Source: Acidobacteriota bacterium (GTDB taxonomy: Bacteria; Acidobacteriota; Terriglobia; Bryobacterales; Bryobacteraceae). From it: a DNA stretch of 6,511 nucleotides. The stretch lies in contig JAPKYY010000542.1 of assembly GCA_026394095.1 (NCBI GenBank), forward strand, positions 1 through 6,511, written 5' to 3'. The translations under genes and the position numbers were made by a program. The notes under the pieces are model-generated. The model ran no database searches, was not told the origin of the DNA, and saw only the letters and a list, made by a program, of their open reading frames with translations. Positions 1 to 5,687 of this stretch are shown here, one piece after another (the stretch's first letter is position 1; the number at the start of each line of letters is the position of its first letter).

Positions 1-335
1 TGAGGTGTCGATTGCGGCTGCTGGAGGTGCAGAATGGCCTGCCAGCCGAGGATCGCTCCGCTGGCGATCAGGAAAGCTCCAATGGCTTGCCCCGCGAGAA
101 TTTCGAAACGGCCGTGGCCGTAAGGATGGTCTTCATCCGGAGGCTCGGCCGACATGCGCAGCCCAAGCCAAAGAATGATGGAGGCAACTACGTCGCCCGC
201 GCTTTCGATGCCGTCTGCGATGACAGCGAGAGAATTCGCCAGATATCCAGCGGCAATTTTCATGATTGCCAGAAAGAGACCGGCAAAAATGCTGACTCTC
301 GCGATGTTGAGTGCGGATTGGGTAGCGGGAGACAT
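1..335 (-). CDS. Cation diffusion facilitator (CDF) family metal exporter, N-terminal part, cut by window edge
   Basis: Reading the minus strand from the ATG at 335 gives 111 complete codons that run off the left edge. CDF proteins are inner-membrane antiporters that export Zn2+, Fe2+, Mn2+ or similar ions in exchange for protons. Visible here: a first hydrophobic helix at about residues 9-30, then NSLAVIADGIESAGDVV (34-50) in transmembrane segment 2, then the family hallmark DEDHPYGHGRFE (67-78), which supplies cytoplasmic metal ligands in this family, then another helix from about 79 to 100. The transport-site motif reads E44-x3-D48, where many members have HxxxD or DxxxD, so the metal specificity cannot be guessed. 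There is no clear Shine-Dalgarno before this ATG. The frame stays open upstream to a TTG near 416, but that extension does not look like protein. The gene is divergent from hfq. The family call is firm; the substrate is unknown. Confidence 0.9.
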   Translation of the reverse strand, partial: MSPATQSALNIARVSIFAGLFLAIMKIAAGYLANSLAVIADGIESAGDVVASIILWLGLRMSAEPPDEDHPYGHGRFEILAGQAIGAFLIASGAILGWQAILHLQQPQSTP

Positions 336-452
336 GCCAATTAACAGTCTAGCTGGCTGCCCTGTTGTACAATCGTCCTTAACGGCAGTGAAGCGGAGCG
401 GGGATGTTTCGCCCAATTGGCTTCTGTTGAAAAAAGAAAAAGAGGCGACGAG
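336..452. promoter_or_regulatory. Divergent intergenic region between the CDF exporter and hfq
   Basis: This 117-bp gap must hold the promoters for both divergent genes. The best rightward candidate is a -10-like TACAAT at 368-373, inside the palindrome TTGTACAA (365-372). A TTAACA at 341-346 resembles a -35 but sits 21 bp away, which is too far for a standard sigma-70 promoter. If used, the -10 would give hfq a leader of roughly 70 nt. No convincing leftward promoter was found. A second palindrome, CCAATTGG, lies at 413-420. No terminator-like hairpin with a T-run was seen. Confidence 0.35.
441..446 (+). promoter_or_regulatory. Ribosome binding site of hfq
   Basis: AGAGGC follows an A-rich stretch (430-440) and lies about 7 nt before the ATG at 453. 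It decides that ATG over the in-frame TTG at 417, whose extension (SVEKRKRG and so on) has no counterpart in Hfq proteins. Confidence 0.7.
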
Positions 453-737
453 ATGGAAAAGCTGGCACAACAGCAAAACATTCAAGAGGCTTTCCTCAAT
501 AACGCCCGCAAAGACAAGACCTACTTAACGATTTATCTGATGAGCGGGGTAAAGCTTTCGGGACGAATCAAGAGTTTCGATAAGTATTCTGTAGTCCTTG
601 AGGCAAATAACCAGGAGCAGTTGATCTTCAAGCACGCAATATCAACGGTGGTGGTTTCAAAGCAAGCTCATGTTGGCGCTCACTCAGCAGCAGTGGGCGG
701 GCCAGCTCCAATCCCAGTCGAACCAAACGGAAACTAA
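453..737 (+). CDS. hfq: RNA chaperone Hfq
   Basis: The gene encodes 94 residues. Hfq forms a hexameric Sm-like ring that binds small RNAs and mRNAs and helps them pair. The N-terminal helix [14 protein letters not shown] (9-22) carries the proximal-site glutamine (Q11, E. coli Q8) and a basic rim patch R19-K20-D21-K22 matching E. coli RRER. Sm1 includes [20 protein letters not shown] (28-47). Sm2 is the signature FKHAISTV (59-66), with F where E. coli has Y55, and with K60 and H61 matching the proximal-site K56 and H57. The loop before Sm2 looks one residue longer than in E. coli. A short tail of about 25 residues, rich in A, P and G, replaces the longer acidic-tipped E. coli tail. The TAA stop directly abuts hflX, as in the conserved hfq-hflX order. 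Confidence 0.96.
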   Translation: MEKLAQQQNIQEAFLNNARKDKTYLTIYLMSGVKLSGRIKSFDKYSVVLEANNQEQLIFKHAISTVVVSKQAHVGAHSAAVGGPAPIPVEPNGN

Positions 738-2033
738 TTGCCAGAAATCGCGATTCTTTGTGGCGTTCAATTGCGCCGGCAAAAAGAGCCGGCTAGTCCG
801 CTAACCGAGTTGTCGGTTGAGGATTCGCTCCAGGAATTGCATGTGCTCGCAGAGAGCGCAGGTGCAACTATTGCCGGCAGCGTTGTACAGGTACGCGATC
901 ACGCTGATAAAGCCACGCTGATTGGGGCGGGCAAGATCACTGAGCTGGCAGCGCTTGTGAGTGCCGTTTCTGCCGACACCATCCTCTTTGATTGCGAACT
1001 AACTCCAACCCAGCAACGCAACCTCGAAAAGGCAATTGGTTGTAAAGTTCTAGACCGCACACAGCTGATTCTCGATCTGTTTGCCGCTCGGGCTCGTACA
1101 CGGGAAGGCCAGTTGCAAGTCGAGCTCGCCCAGCTAAACTACCTGATGCCGCGGCTCGCCGGGCGTGGTGTGATGATGTCTCGTCTTGGTGGCGGTATCG
1201 GTACTCGCGGCCCCGGTGAAACGCAGCTCGAAAGTGATCGCCGCAAGATTGCGCGCAAGCTCAAGAACATCAAAGCAGAACTGGCAAAGGTGCGTGGCGG
1301 GCGCGGGATCCAGCGCAAGCAGCGGCAGGGGGTGCCACTGGCAACCGTGGCGCTGGTGGGCTATACCAACGCAGGCAAGAGTACTCTCTTTAATCGTTTG
1401 ACCAACGCATCGGTCCTGGCAGATGCAAAGATGTTTGCCACCCTTGACCCTACCGTACGCCACGTGATTCTGCCTTCGCGGCGGAAGGTGCTGCTGAGCG
1501 ACACGGTAGGCTTTATCCGCAAGTTGCCAACCACCCTCGTCGAGGCCTTTCGGGCAACACTCGAAGAAGTCACTGAGGCTGCCCTTTTGCTGCACGTAGT
1601 CGATGCGTCCAGCCCACACGCGGCCAGCTATGTTGAGCATGTACAGCACGTGCTCAAAGAGATCGGCGCCGAAGGCACCAGGCAGATTCTGGTGATGAAC
1701 AAGGCAGATCTCGTCCAAGACCCGCAGGACCAGATTGCGCAGGCTCGGAGGATTCTGCAGGATGCCAATGCCGAAGCCAGCACGATCAGCGTAAGTGCGA
1801 TGAGCGGTATGGGGATCGAACGGCTGCTTGGAGTGATCGACAACACGCTTGAGCTGGACCCGGTGGAGCGGATTCGCGTGCGGATCCCTTCAAGCGAAGG
1901 CGCAACTCTTCATTTGTTGCATCAGCATGCTCGCGTATATTCAAAAGAATTTGTCGACGACTACTGTGAGATCGAGGCTGATGCGTCGGCCAGTGTGCGG
2001 CGCCGGTTGGGCAACTACGAGTTGATATCCTGA
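738..2033 (+). CDS. hflX: GTPase HflX (ribosome-splitting GTPase)
   Basis: The gene encodes 431 residues, normal for the family. HflX binds the 50S subunit, splits stalled or stress-inactivated 70S ribosomes, and acts in the cytoplasm. The N-terminal HflX domain (about 5-112) contains IGAGK (62-66) and FDCELTPTQQRNLE (84-97). A middle coiled segment carries the glycine-rich HflX signature GGGIGTRGPGETQLE (151-165) and a helical stretch to about 185. The G domain starts near 202: G1 GYTNAGKS (208-215), G2 around T235 in FATLDPT, G3 DTVG (255-258) followed by FIRKLPT, G4 NKAD (321-324), and G5 SAM (353-355). The start is a TTG immediately after the hfq stop. No upstream alternative exists, because the previous codon is that stop and the frame is shared. 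The Shine-Dalgarno is weak (CGGAAA, 728-733), suggesting coupling to hfq translation. Confidence 0.96.
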   Translation: MPEIAILCGVQLRRQKEPASPLTELSVEDSLQELHVLAESAGATIAGSVVQVRDHADKATLIGAGKITELAALVSAVSADTILFDCELTPTQQRNLEKAIGCKVLDRTQLILDLFAARARTREGQLQVELAQLNYLMPRLAGRGVMMSRLGGGIGTRGPGETQLESDRRKIARKLKNIKAELAKVRGGRGIQRKQRQGVPLATVALVGYTNAGKSTLFNRLTNASVLADAKMFATLDPTVRHVILPSRRKVLLSDTVGFIRKLPTTLVEAFRATLEEVTEAALLLHVVDASSPHAASYVEHVQHVLKEIGAEGTRQILVMNKADLVQDPQDQIAQARRILQDANAEASTISVSAMSGMGIERLLGVIDNTLELDPVERIRVRIPSSEGATLHLLHQHARVYSKEFVDDYCEIEADASASVRRRLGNYELIS

Positions 2034-2036
2034 GGG
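2032..2036 (+). promoter_or_regulatory. Ribosome binding site of pgsA, overlapping the hflX stop
   Basis: GAGGG overlaps the TGA stop of hflX (2031-2033) and lies 10 nt before the TTG at 2047. It supports the TTG start and places pgsA in the same transcript as hflX. Confidence 0.5.
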
Positions 2037-2046
2037 CTGCTTTCTT

Positions 2047-2700
2047 TTGAATCTGCCAAACATATTAACGCTGGCCCGCATTTTCTTTGTGCCTCTTGTA
2101 GTGGCGGCACTGGTGCAGGAGCACCGCGTCTATTCATTCCATCTTTTCGGTTTTGAGATTGCTTTGGGCAATGAGATGCTGGCGCTGGTGATCTTCCTGG
2201 TTGCCGCATTCACCGACATGCTGGACGGCTATCTGGCGCGGAAATGGAGCCAGATTACGACGCTTGGCATGTTGCTCGATCCAATCGCCGACAAGTTGCT
2301 GATCTCGGCTTCTTTGATTGCGCTGGTGGAAGTAAGAGCCGTGCCGGCCTGGATGGTGATTCTGATCATCGGACGCGACTTTGCCATTAGCGGGCTGCGC
2401 AGCATTGCGATGAGTGAAGGCTATCTGATTCCTGCCAGTGACCTTGGCAAGTCCAAGATGGTGTTGCAGGTCGCGGCTGTAGGGATGGCGATGGCCAGCC
2501 TTCAGCATCCAGAGTGGCGGACGCTGACGACGATTGTCCTTTGGGCTTCTGTAGTCTTTACTCTGGTATCGGCAATCGATTACGCACGGCAATTTTGGCG
2601 CAAGATTGACATCGGCGTGAAGCGGCGCCGTAGGCGGGAACTGTTGTTGCTAGAGCGCTCGCGTCGCCGGACTGCCCGTGGCATTGCTTCCCGTGGTTGA
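2047..2700 (+). CDS. pgsA: CDP-diacylglycerol-glycerol-3-phosphate 3-phosphatidyltransferase (PgsA)
   Basis: The gene encodes 217 residues of an inner-membrane enzyme that joins CDP-diacylglycerol and sn-glycerol 3-phosphate to phosphatidylglycerophosphate, the committed step to phosphatidylglycerol and cardiolipin. The N-terminus MNLPNILTLARI is typical of PgsA. The CDP-alcohol phosphatidyltransferase signature is complete: D57-x2-D60-G61-x2-A64-R65-x8-G74-x3-D78-x3-D82. Several hydrophobic helices follow (roughly 83-97, 100-118, 137-151, 161-178). The start is TTG; an in-frame stop at 2023 and the absence of other start codons leave no alternative. The protein is longer than the usual 180-190 residues because of a very basic tail (191-217: 11 arginines and a lysine in 27 residues), whose last 16 residues overlap rodZ on the other strand. 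Another CDP-alcohol transferase is possible, but the N-terminus favours PgsA. Confidence 0.9.
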   Translation: MNLPNILTLARIFFVPLVVAALVQEHRVYSFHLFGFEIALGNEMLALVIFLVAAFTDMLDGYLARKWSQITTLGMLLDPIADKLLISASLIALVEVRAVPAWMVILIIGRDFAISGLRSIAMSEGYLIPASDLGKSKMVLQVAAVGMAMASLQHPEWRTLTTIVLWASVVFTLVSAIDYARQFWRKIDIGVKRRRRRELLLLERSRRRTARGIASRG

Positions 2701-3597
2701 GGCTGCAGGGGTGGTGGCGGGTTCGGGTGGGGGTTTGGGTTTGAATTTCCAGCCTTCTGGATTCATGAGCAGCGTTTTAACTTCGCCTTTGCTTCCGTAG
2801 CTGAGCGGCTTGCCATTGTATAGTACGTCGAGTGTGCCAGCATTGCCGACAATTAACTCAGCCGAGCCAGCATTGATCGTTCGTTCTTGCCCTGCGTCGA
2901 GGGTGCCGCCATAGATTTTTGCACCGTCTGCGGTGAGTCGAATCCACGTGGTTTCTTTGGCGCGGATCGTGAGAGCGAATTTACCAGCCACAGGTGCGCT
3001 TGCGGCGGTAGTTACAGGTGCAGGCTCAGGCGGCTTGGGCGTCTCGGCTACAGGTGTCTGTGGTTGAGGCGTTGGTTCCTGCGTCTGCGGTGGCGGTGCC
3101 TCAGGCATTGGCTTGACTGGTGCCGGGCTTGGAGCTGTTTGTGCTGTTTGGGTGGGTGCTGGCGTGAAATTGCGCCAGGCAAAATATGCGATGCAGCCGA
3201 CAATTACCAATGCTGCAAAGGCAAACCACGCTCTGGATGTGCCGTCATCCTGCGCAGGTCGAACCGGTTTGTCTTTCAGGGTTTCGCGCAACGCCGTAAT
3301 CTGATGATCAGTGCTCAGGCTGAGGGATGAGGCAACTGGGGCTTCCACCGGATCCGAGGATGGCAGAGAACTCACCATGTTGATTTGCTTTTCAACTTCG
3401 TCCGGATCCCAGCCAAGGTACTTTGAGTACTGACGTACAAAGGCACGGTAAAAAAACTCGCCCGGAAGCGAGGATTGATCGTCGGCTTCGATGGCTTCGA
3501 GGTAGCGCTGACTGATGCAGGTAGCTTCCGCGATCTTCTCGATCCCGATCTTTTGGCGTTGACGCTCGAGGCGGAGCCTCACTCCCAAGCTTTGCAT
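2650..3597 (-). CDS. rodZ: RodZ-like cell-shape protein (HTH_25, membrane anchor, DUF4115)
   Basis: The gene encodes 315 residues, starting at the ATG at 3597. RodZ links the MreB cytoskeleton to the inner membrane and helps set rod shape. The parts are in the expected order: a cytoplasmic helix-turn-helix domain (about 4-64, with LGVRLRLERQRQKIGIEKIA and a GEFFYRAFVRQYSKYLG block), a polar linker, one transmembrane segment (about 123-141, WFAFAALVIVGCIAYFAW), a periplasmic linker rich in P, Q, T and E (about 145-203), and a C-terminal DUF4115 beta domain (about 205-285), which includes TTWIRLTADG and the GNAG turn. A P/T/S/A tail of about 30 residues ends the protein. The frame is open upstream of 3597, but that extension is antisense to the glycosyltransferase and was rejected. 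The gene overlaps pgsA by 51 bp, tail to tail. The rodZ-pgsA neighbourhood is also seen in other bacteria, where the two are co-directional. Confidence 0.88.
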   Translation of the reverse strand: MQSLGVRLRLERQRQKIGIEKIAEATCISQRYLEAIEADDQSSLPGEFFYRAFVRQYSKYLGWDPDEVEKQINMVSSLPSSDPVEAPVASSLSLSTDHQITALRETLKDKPVRPAQDDGTSRAWFAFAALVIVGCIAYFAWRNFTPAPTQTAQTAPSPAPVKPMPEAPPPQTQEPTPQPQTPVAETPKPPEPAPVTTAASAPVAGKFALTIRAKETTWIRLTADGAKIYGGTLDAGQERTINAGSAELIVGNAGTLDVLYNGKPLSYGSKGEVKTLLMNPEGWKFKPKPPPEPATTPAASTTGSNATGSPATRAL

Positions 3598-3655
3598 TTG
3601 CTCTCTGGAGAAATCCTTACCCGTTATAATACATGAGTTTGGGCGAAAGTGAACT
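3598..3655. promoter_or_regulatory. Divergent promoter region between rodZ and the glycosyltransferase operon
   Basis: The 58-bp gap holds a perfect rightward -10, TATAAT (3625-3630). Its predicted start near 3637 would leave a leader of about 19 nt to the TTG at 3656; no good -35 is seen at the usual distance. On the minus strand a -10-like TATTAT (3631-3626) overlaps it and pairs with a -35-like TTCACT (3653-3648) at a 16-bp spacer, giving a leader of about 20 nt for rodZ. AGAGAG (3606-3601) is a possible but closely spaced rodZ ribosome site. The two polymerase footprints would exclude each other. This is inferred from motifs only. Confidence 0.55.
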
Positions 3656-4675
3656 TTGAACACGGTCAGCATTATTGTCGTTAACTTCAATAGGGTGAAT
3701 CTCTTACGGGATTGCCTACGGTCTTTGGCGGGGCAAAGCTGGAAAGAAGCGCACTGCATCGTAGTCGATAACGGCTCTAGCGACGGCAGTGCGGAGATGG
3801 TAGAAGCGGAGTTTCCTCGCACCAAACTGATCAAAAGTACTACGAATCTGGGTTTTTGCGCGGGCAACAATTTGGGGATTGCGGCAGTCGAGGGAGAATT
3901 CGTCGCCCTGTTAAACAATGACGCTGTAGCTGAACCGCAATGGCTGGAGGCCATGGTGCGGGAGATGCAACTAGACCCGCAGGTGGGTATGGTTGCCTCG
4001 AAAATTCTCGTCGCAGGCCGGCCGGGAGTGATTGACAAGGTGGGGCACGGAATTTATTGGGACGGTCAGAACCGGGGCCGTGGCAGTGGCGATGAGGATC
4101 GTGGACAGTTTGATACAGAACGCGAAATCCTGTGGCCGGATGGTTGTGCGGCTCTCTACAGGAAACAGATGCTGGACGAAATTGGCGGTTTTGACGAAGA
4201 CTTTTTTGCCTATGCCGATGATGCTGATCTTGGCTTGCGTGGCCGGACTGCAGGTTGGAGAGCCCGGTACGCACCGGATGCCGTCGTGCATCATCAGCGG
4301 GGCGCGACGATGGGAAAGTGGAGCCCGGAGCGTATCCGACTCATTGAACGAAATCGCGTGTGGCTGGCCGTGAAACACTTTCCGTTGTGGTTGCTGCTGC
4401 TCAATCCTGTCTTCTTTTTGATGCGGTTGGTGGCCGGAGCCTGGGCTGGCGCCAAAGGAGAGGGTGAGGCAGGACAGGTGAAAGGGATTCGCGCGAAGAT
4501 AGAGCTTGTGGGCACATTGTTGCGCGCCGATCTTGAGGCCCTTGGAGGGCTAGGCAAAATGTGGTCCAAGCGCAAGCAGTGGCGCAAGAGACGGAAGCTG
4601 AACGACAGGCAAGTCGTGGCGCTTCTGCAGCAGCATCAGTTGAGTTTGTCAGAGTTAAGCAAGAAGCTGGCTTGA
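3656..4675 (+). CDS. Family 2 glycosyltransferase (GT-A fold, rhamnosyltransferase-like)
   Basis: The gene encodes 339 residues. GT2 enzymes move a sugar from a nucleotide-sugar to a growing surface glycan or lipid-linked acceptor at the cytoplasmic face of the membrane. Seen in order: the opening strand VSIIVVNFNR (4-13), the nucleotide-binding DNGSSDGS (38-45), NLGFCAGNNLGI (64-75) which is typical of the rhamnosyltransferase-like subgroup, the metal-binding DXD-type site NND (87-89) in LLNNDA, the acceptor-side block IGGFDEDFFAYADDADLGLR (176-195) with the catalytic acidic pair region at D188-D191, and VVHHQRGATMGKWS (210-223). A hydrophobic stretch (about 242-262) probably attaches it to the membrane. 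The C-terminal 75 residues are basic and helical. The TTG start is forced, because an in-frame TGA lies one codon further up (3650-3652). Its Shine-Dalgarno is weak. It is the first gene of the rightward operon. The sugar and acceptor are unknown. Confidence 0.9.
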   Translation: MNTVSIIVVNFNRVNLLRDCLRSLAGQSWKEAHCIVVDNGSSDGSAEMVEAEFPRTKLIKSTTNLGFCAGNNLGIAAVEGEFVALLNNDAVAEPQWLEAMVREMQLDPQVGMVASKILVAGRPGVIDKVGHGIYWDGQNRGRGSGDEDRGQFDTEREILWPDGCAALYRKQMLDEIGGFDEDFFAYADDADLGLRGRTAGWRARYAPDAVVHHQRGATMGKWSPERIRLIERNRVWLAVKHFPLWLLLLNPVFFLMRLVAGAWAGAKGEGEAGQVKGIRAKIELVGTLLRADLEALGGLGKMWSKRKQWRKRRKLNDRQVVALLQQHQLSLSELSKKLA

Positions 4676-4676
4676 A

Positions 4677-4772
4677 GGATTTACCCTTATCCCGAACGAT
4701 ATTTCCAGTGTCGAAGAACAACAAGCCGCGATTGCGGCTGAGAATGCTTGTGGAGCTTGCGGTTCTGTCGAG
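4677..4772 (+). other. In-frame protein-like 5' extension of the first methyltransferase, without a standard start codon
   Basis: The methyltransferase frame stays open upstream of its first ATG as far as the TAA at 4656-4658. The translated stretch after the glycosyltransferase stop includes NDISSVEEQQAAIAAENA (4695-4748), followed by CGACGS (4749-4766). That CxxC would pair with CARC (C24 and C27 of the protein counted from 4773) to complete a zinc ribbon. No ATG, GTG or TTG lies in this frame. Possible starts are ATC 4689 (with AAGGA at 4675-4679, spacing 9), ATT 4701 or ATT 4731. Alternatively the TTG at 4672, which overlaps the upstream stop but is in another frame, would serve if a one-base indel were corrected. 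Confidence 0.6.
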
Positions 4773-5687
4773 ATGCGTTCGCTGTTTCATGCAACAGACC
4801 GCTTATACCGAACCACCGACAAGAGTTTTGTGGTGGTGGAGTGTGCCCGGTGCAAATTGATCCGGCTCTATCCGAAACCCTCACCAGTCGAGCTTGCGAC
4901 ATACTATCCGTCTGACTATTGGCATAACGATTCCGGAGGCAAGATCACCGCAATCGAGGAGTTCTACCGGCGGCTGGTCTCGCTCGATCACATCCGCTTT
5001 TTGGAAGGCGCGATTCGAGGAGCAGGCGGCGAAGGCTTGGTGATGGATGTGGGCTGCGGCGGGGCGCTGCTGTTACGAATGCTCAAAGAACGCGGGCACA
5101 AGGTATTGGGCTCTGATTTCTCGCTCGATGCCGCGTCAATTGCCTGGTGCCAAAATGGAGTACCCGCCTTCTGCGGGACCCTGACCCAGGCCCCTTTGCG
5201 GGACGAGAGTGTATCGGTACTGAGCATGTTTCACGTGCTCGAACATCTCTACAAACCGGACGAATATTTGGCAGCTGCCCACCGCTTGCTGAAGCCAGGA
5301 GGGCGCTTGGTGATTCAGGTGCCGAATGCAGCGAGTTGGCAATTTTTGATTTTTGGAGAGAGCTGGAATGGCATTGACGTGCCTCGGCATCTGCATAATT
5401 TCAAACTGAATGATTTGAATGTGCTGCTCGACAAGTGTGGCTTTGAGCCGGTGCGGACGAAGCATTTTTCGTTACGGGACAATCCGGCTGGCTATTCGAT
5501 CAGCATCGCGCCTGATCTTGACCCTATGGCACGGAGGATTCGCAAGATTGCCGAGACGCCGGCTCAGCGCTTGTTCAAGAACCTGGTGCATCTGGGCCTG
5601 ATGGTGGCTGCGCTGCCTGTCAGTGCGGTTGAGGCACTTTGCCGGGCCGGCAGCACGGTGATGGTGGAAGCGCGGAAGAAGTCATGA
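4773..5687 (+). CDS. Zinc-ribbon class I SAM-dependent methyltransferase
   Basis: From the first ATG the protein has 304 residues, but the true N-terminus probably lies further up (see the entry for 4677-4772). It opens with the second half of a zinc ribbon, ECARCKLIRLYPKP (23-36), followed by a YYPSDYW block (44-50). The Rossmann methyltransferase core has motif I VMDVGCGG (90-97), acidic D115 ending the second strand, FHVLEH (153-158) and motif VI LLKPGG (172-177), then IQVPN. DVPRHLHNF (202-210) is common in methyltransferases of sugar and polysaccharide clusters. A hydrophobic segment near 271-290 may touch the membrane. The gene lies 97 bp after the glycosyltransferase stop and overlaps the next gene by ATGA. 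The likely role is methylation of a surface glycan or its lipid carrier; the acceptor atom cannot be told. A short form starting at 4773 would lack a complete zinc site. Confidence 0.85.
   Translation: MRSLFHATDRLYRTTDKSFVVVECARCKLIRLYPKPSPVELATYYPSDYWHNDSGGKITAIEEFYRRLVSLDHIRFLEGAIRGAGGEGLVMDVGCGGALLLRMLKERGHKVLGSDFSLDAASIAWCQNGVPAFCGTLTQAPLRDESVSVLSMFHVLEHLYKPDEYLAAAHRLLKPGGRLVIQVPNAASWQFLIFGESWNGIDVPRHLHNFKLNDLNVLLDKCGFEPVRTKHFSLRDNPAGYSISIAPDLDPMARRIRKIAETPAQRLFKNLVHLGLMVAALPVSAVEALCRAGSTVMVEARKKS
5674..5681 (+). promoter_or_regulatory. Ribosome binding site of the second methyltransferase
   Basis: The purine-rich GGAAGAAG lies just before the ATG at 5684, inside the end of the preceding gene. 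Together with the ATGA overlap it favours 5684 over the upstream in-frame ATG at 5639, whose extension is only a shadow of the previous gene. Confidence 0.5.

Noticed and set aside
417..452. TTG at 417 as an earlier hfq start
   Set aside because: It would add 12 residues (start plus [11 protein letters not shown]) unlike any Hfq N-terminus and would bury the AGAGG ribosome site inside the gene.
12..528. Rightward open frames over 12-344 and 154-528
   Set aside because: They lie antisense to the clear CDF exporter, or run out of frame into hfq. Their translations are low in hydrophobic order and match no family I know.
1134..1718. Leftward 194-residue open frame inside hflX, and similar leftward frames at 2134-2592, 3840-4378 and 5936-6443
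   Set aside because: They are shadows antisense to strongly supported genes, with His/Arg/Gln-rich compositions typical of antisense reading of GC-rich coding DNA.
2653..2660. Palindrome GAGCGCTC at the pgsA/rodZ junction as a terminator
   Set aside because: It has no loop and no following T-run on either strand, and it lies within both coding sequences.
3001..3170. Apparent repeats rich in GGTG, GGCG and CAGG as a DNA repeat array
   Set aside because: They are the antisense view of the proline/glutamine/threonine-rich RodZ linker; there is no fixed unit or spacing.
3633..3659. Eight-codon leader peptide (MSLGESEL) whose TGA overlaps the glycosyltransferase TTG
   Set aside because: Its ATG lies only 3 bp after the -10 hexamer, upstream of the expected transcription start, and it has no ribosome site. 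It would matter only if transcription starts earlier.
3598..4038. N-terminal extension of RodZ up to an ATG at 4038
   Set aside because: It is entirely antisense to the glycosyltransferase and its promoter, lacks RodZ-like sequence, and the HTH domain starts normally at 3597.
4561..4860. Rightward frame bridging the glycosyltransferase and methyltransferase (99 residues)
   Set aside because: It is out of frame with both real genes and its translation has no recognisable domain. Its only relevance is the TTG at 4672 as a possible start if there is an indel.
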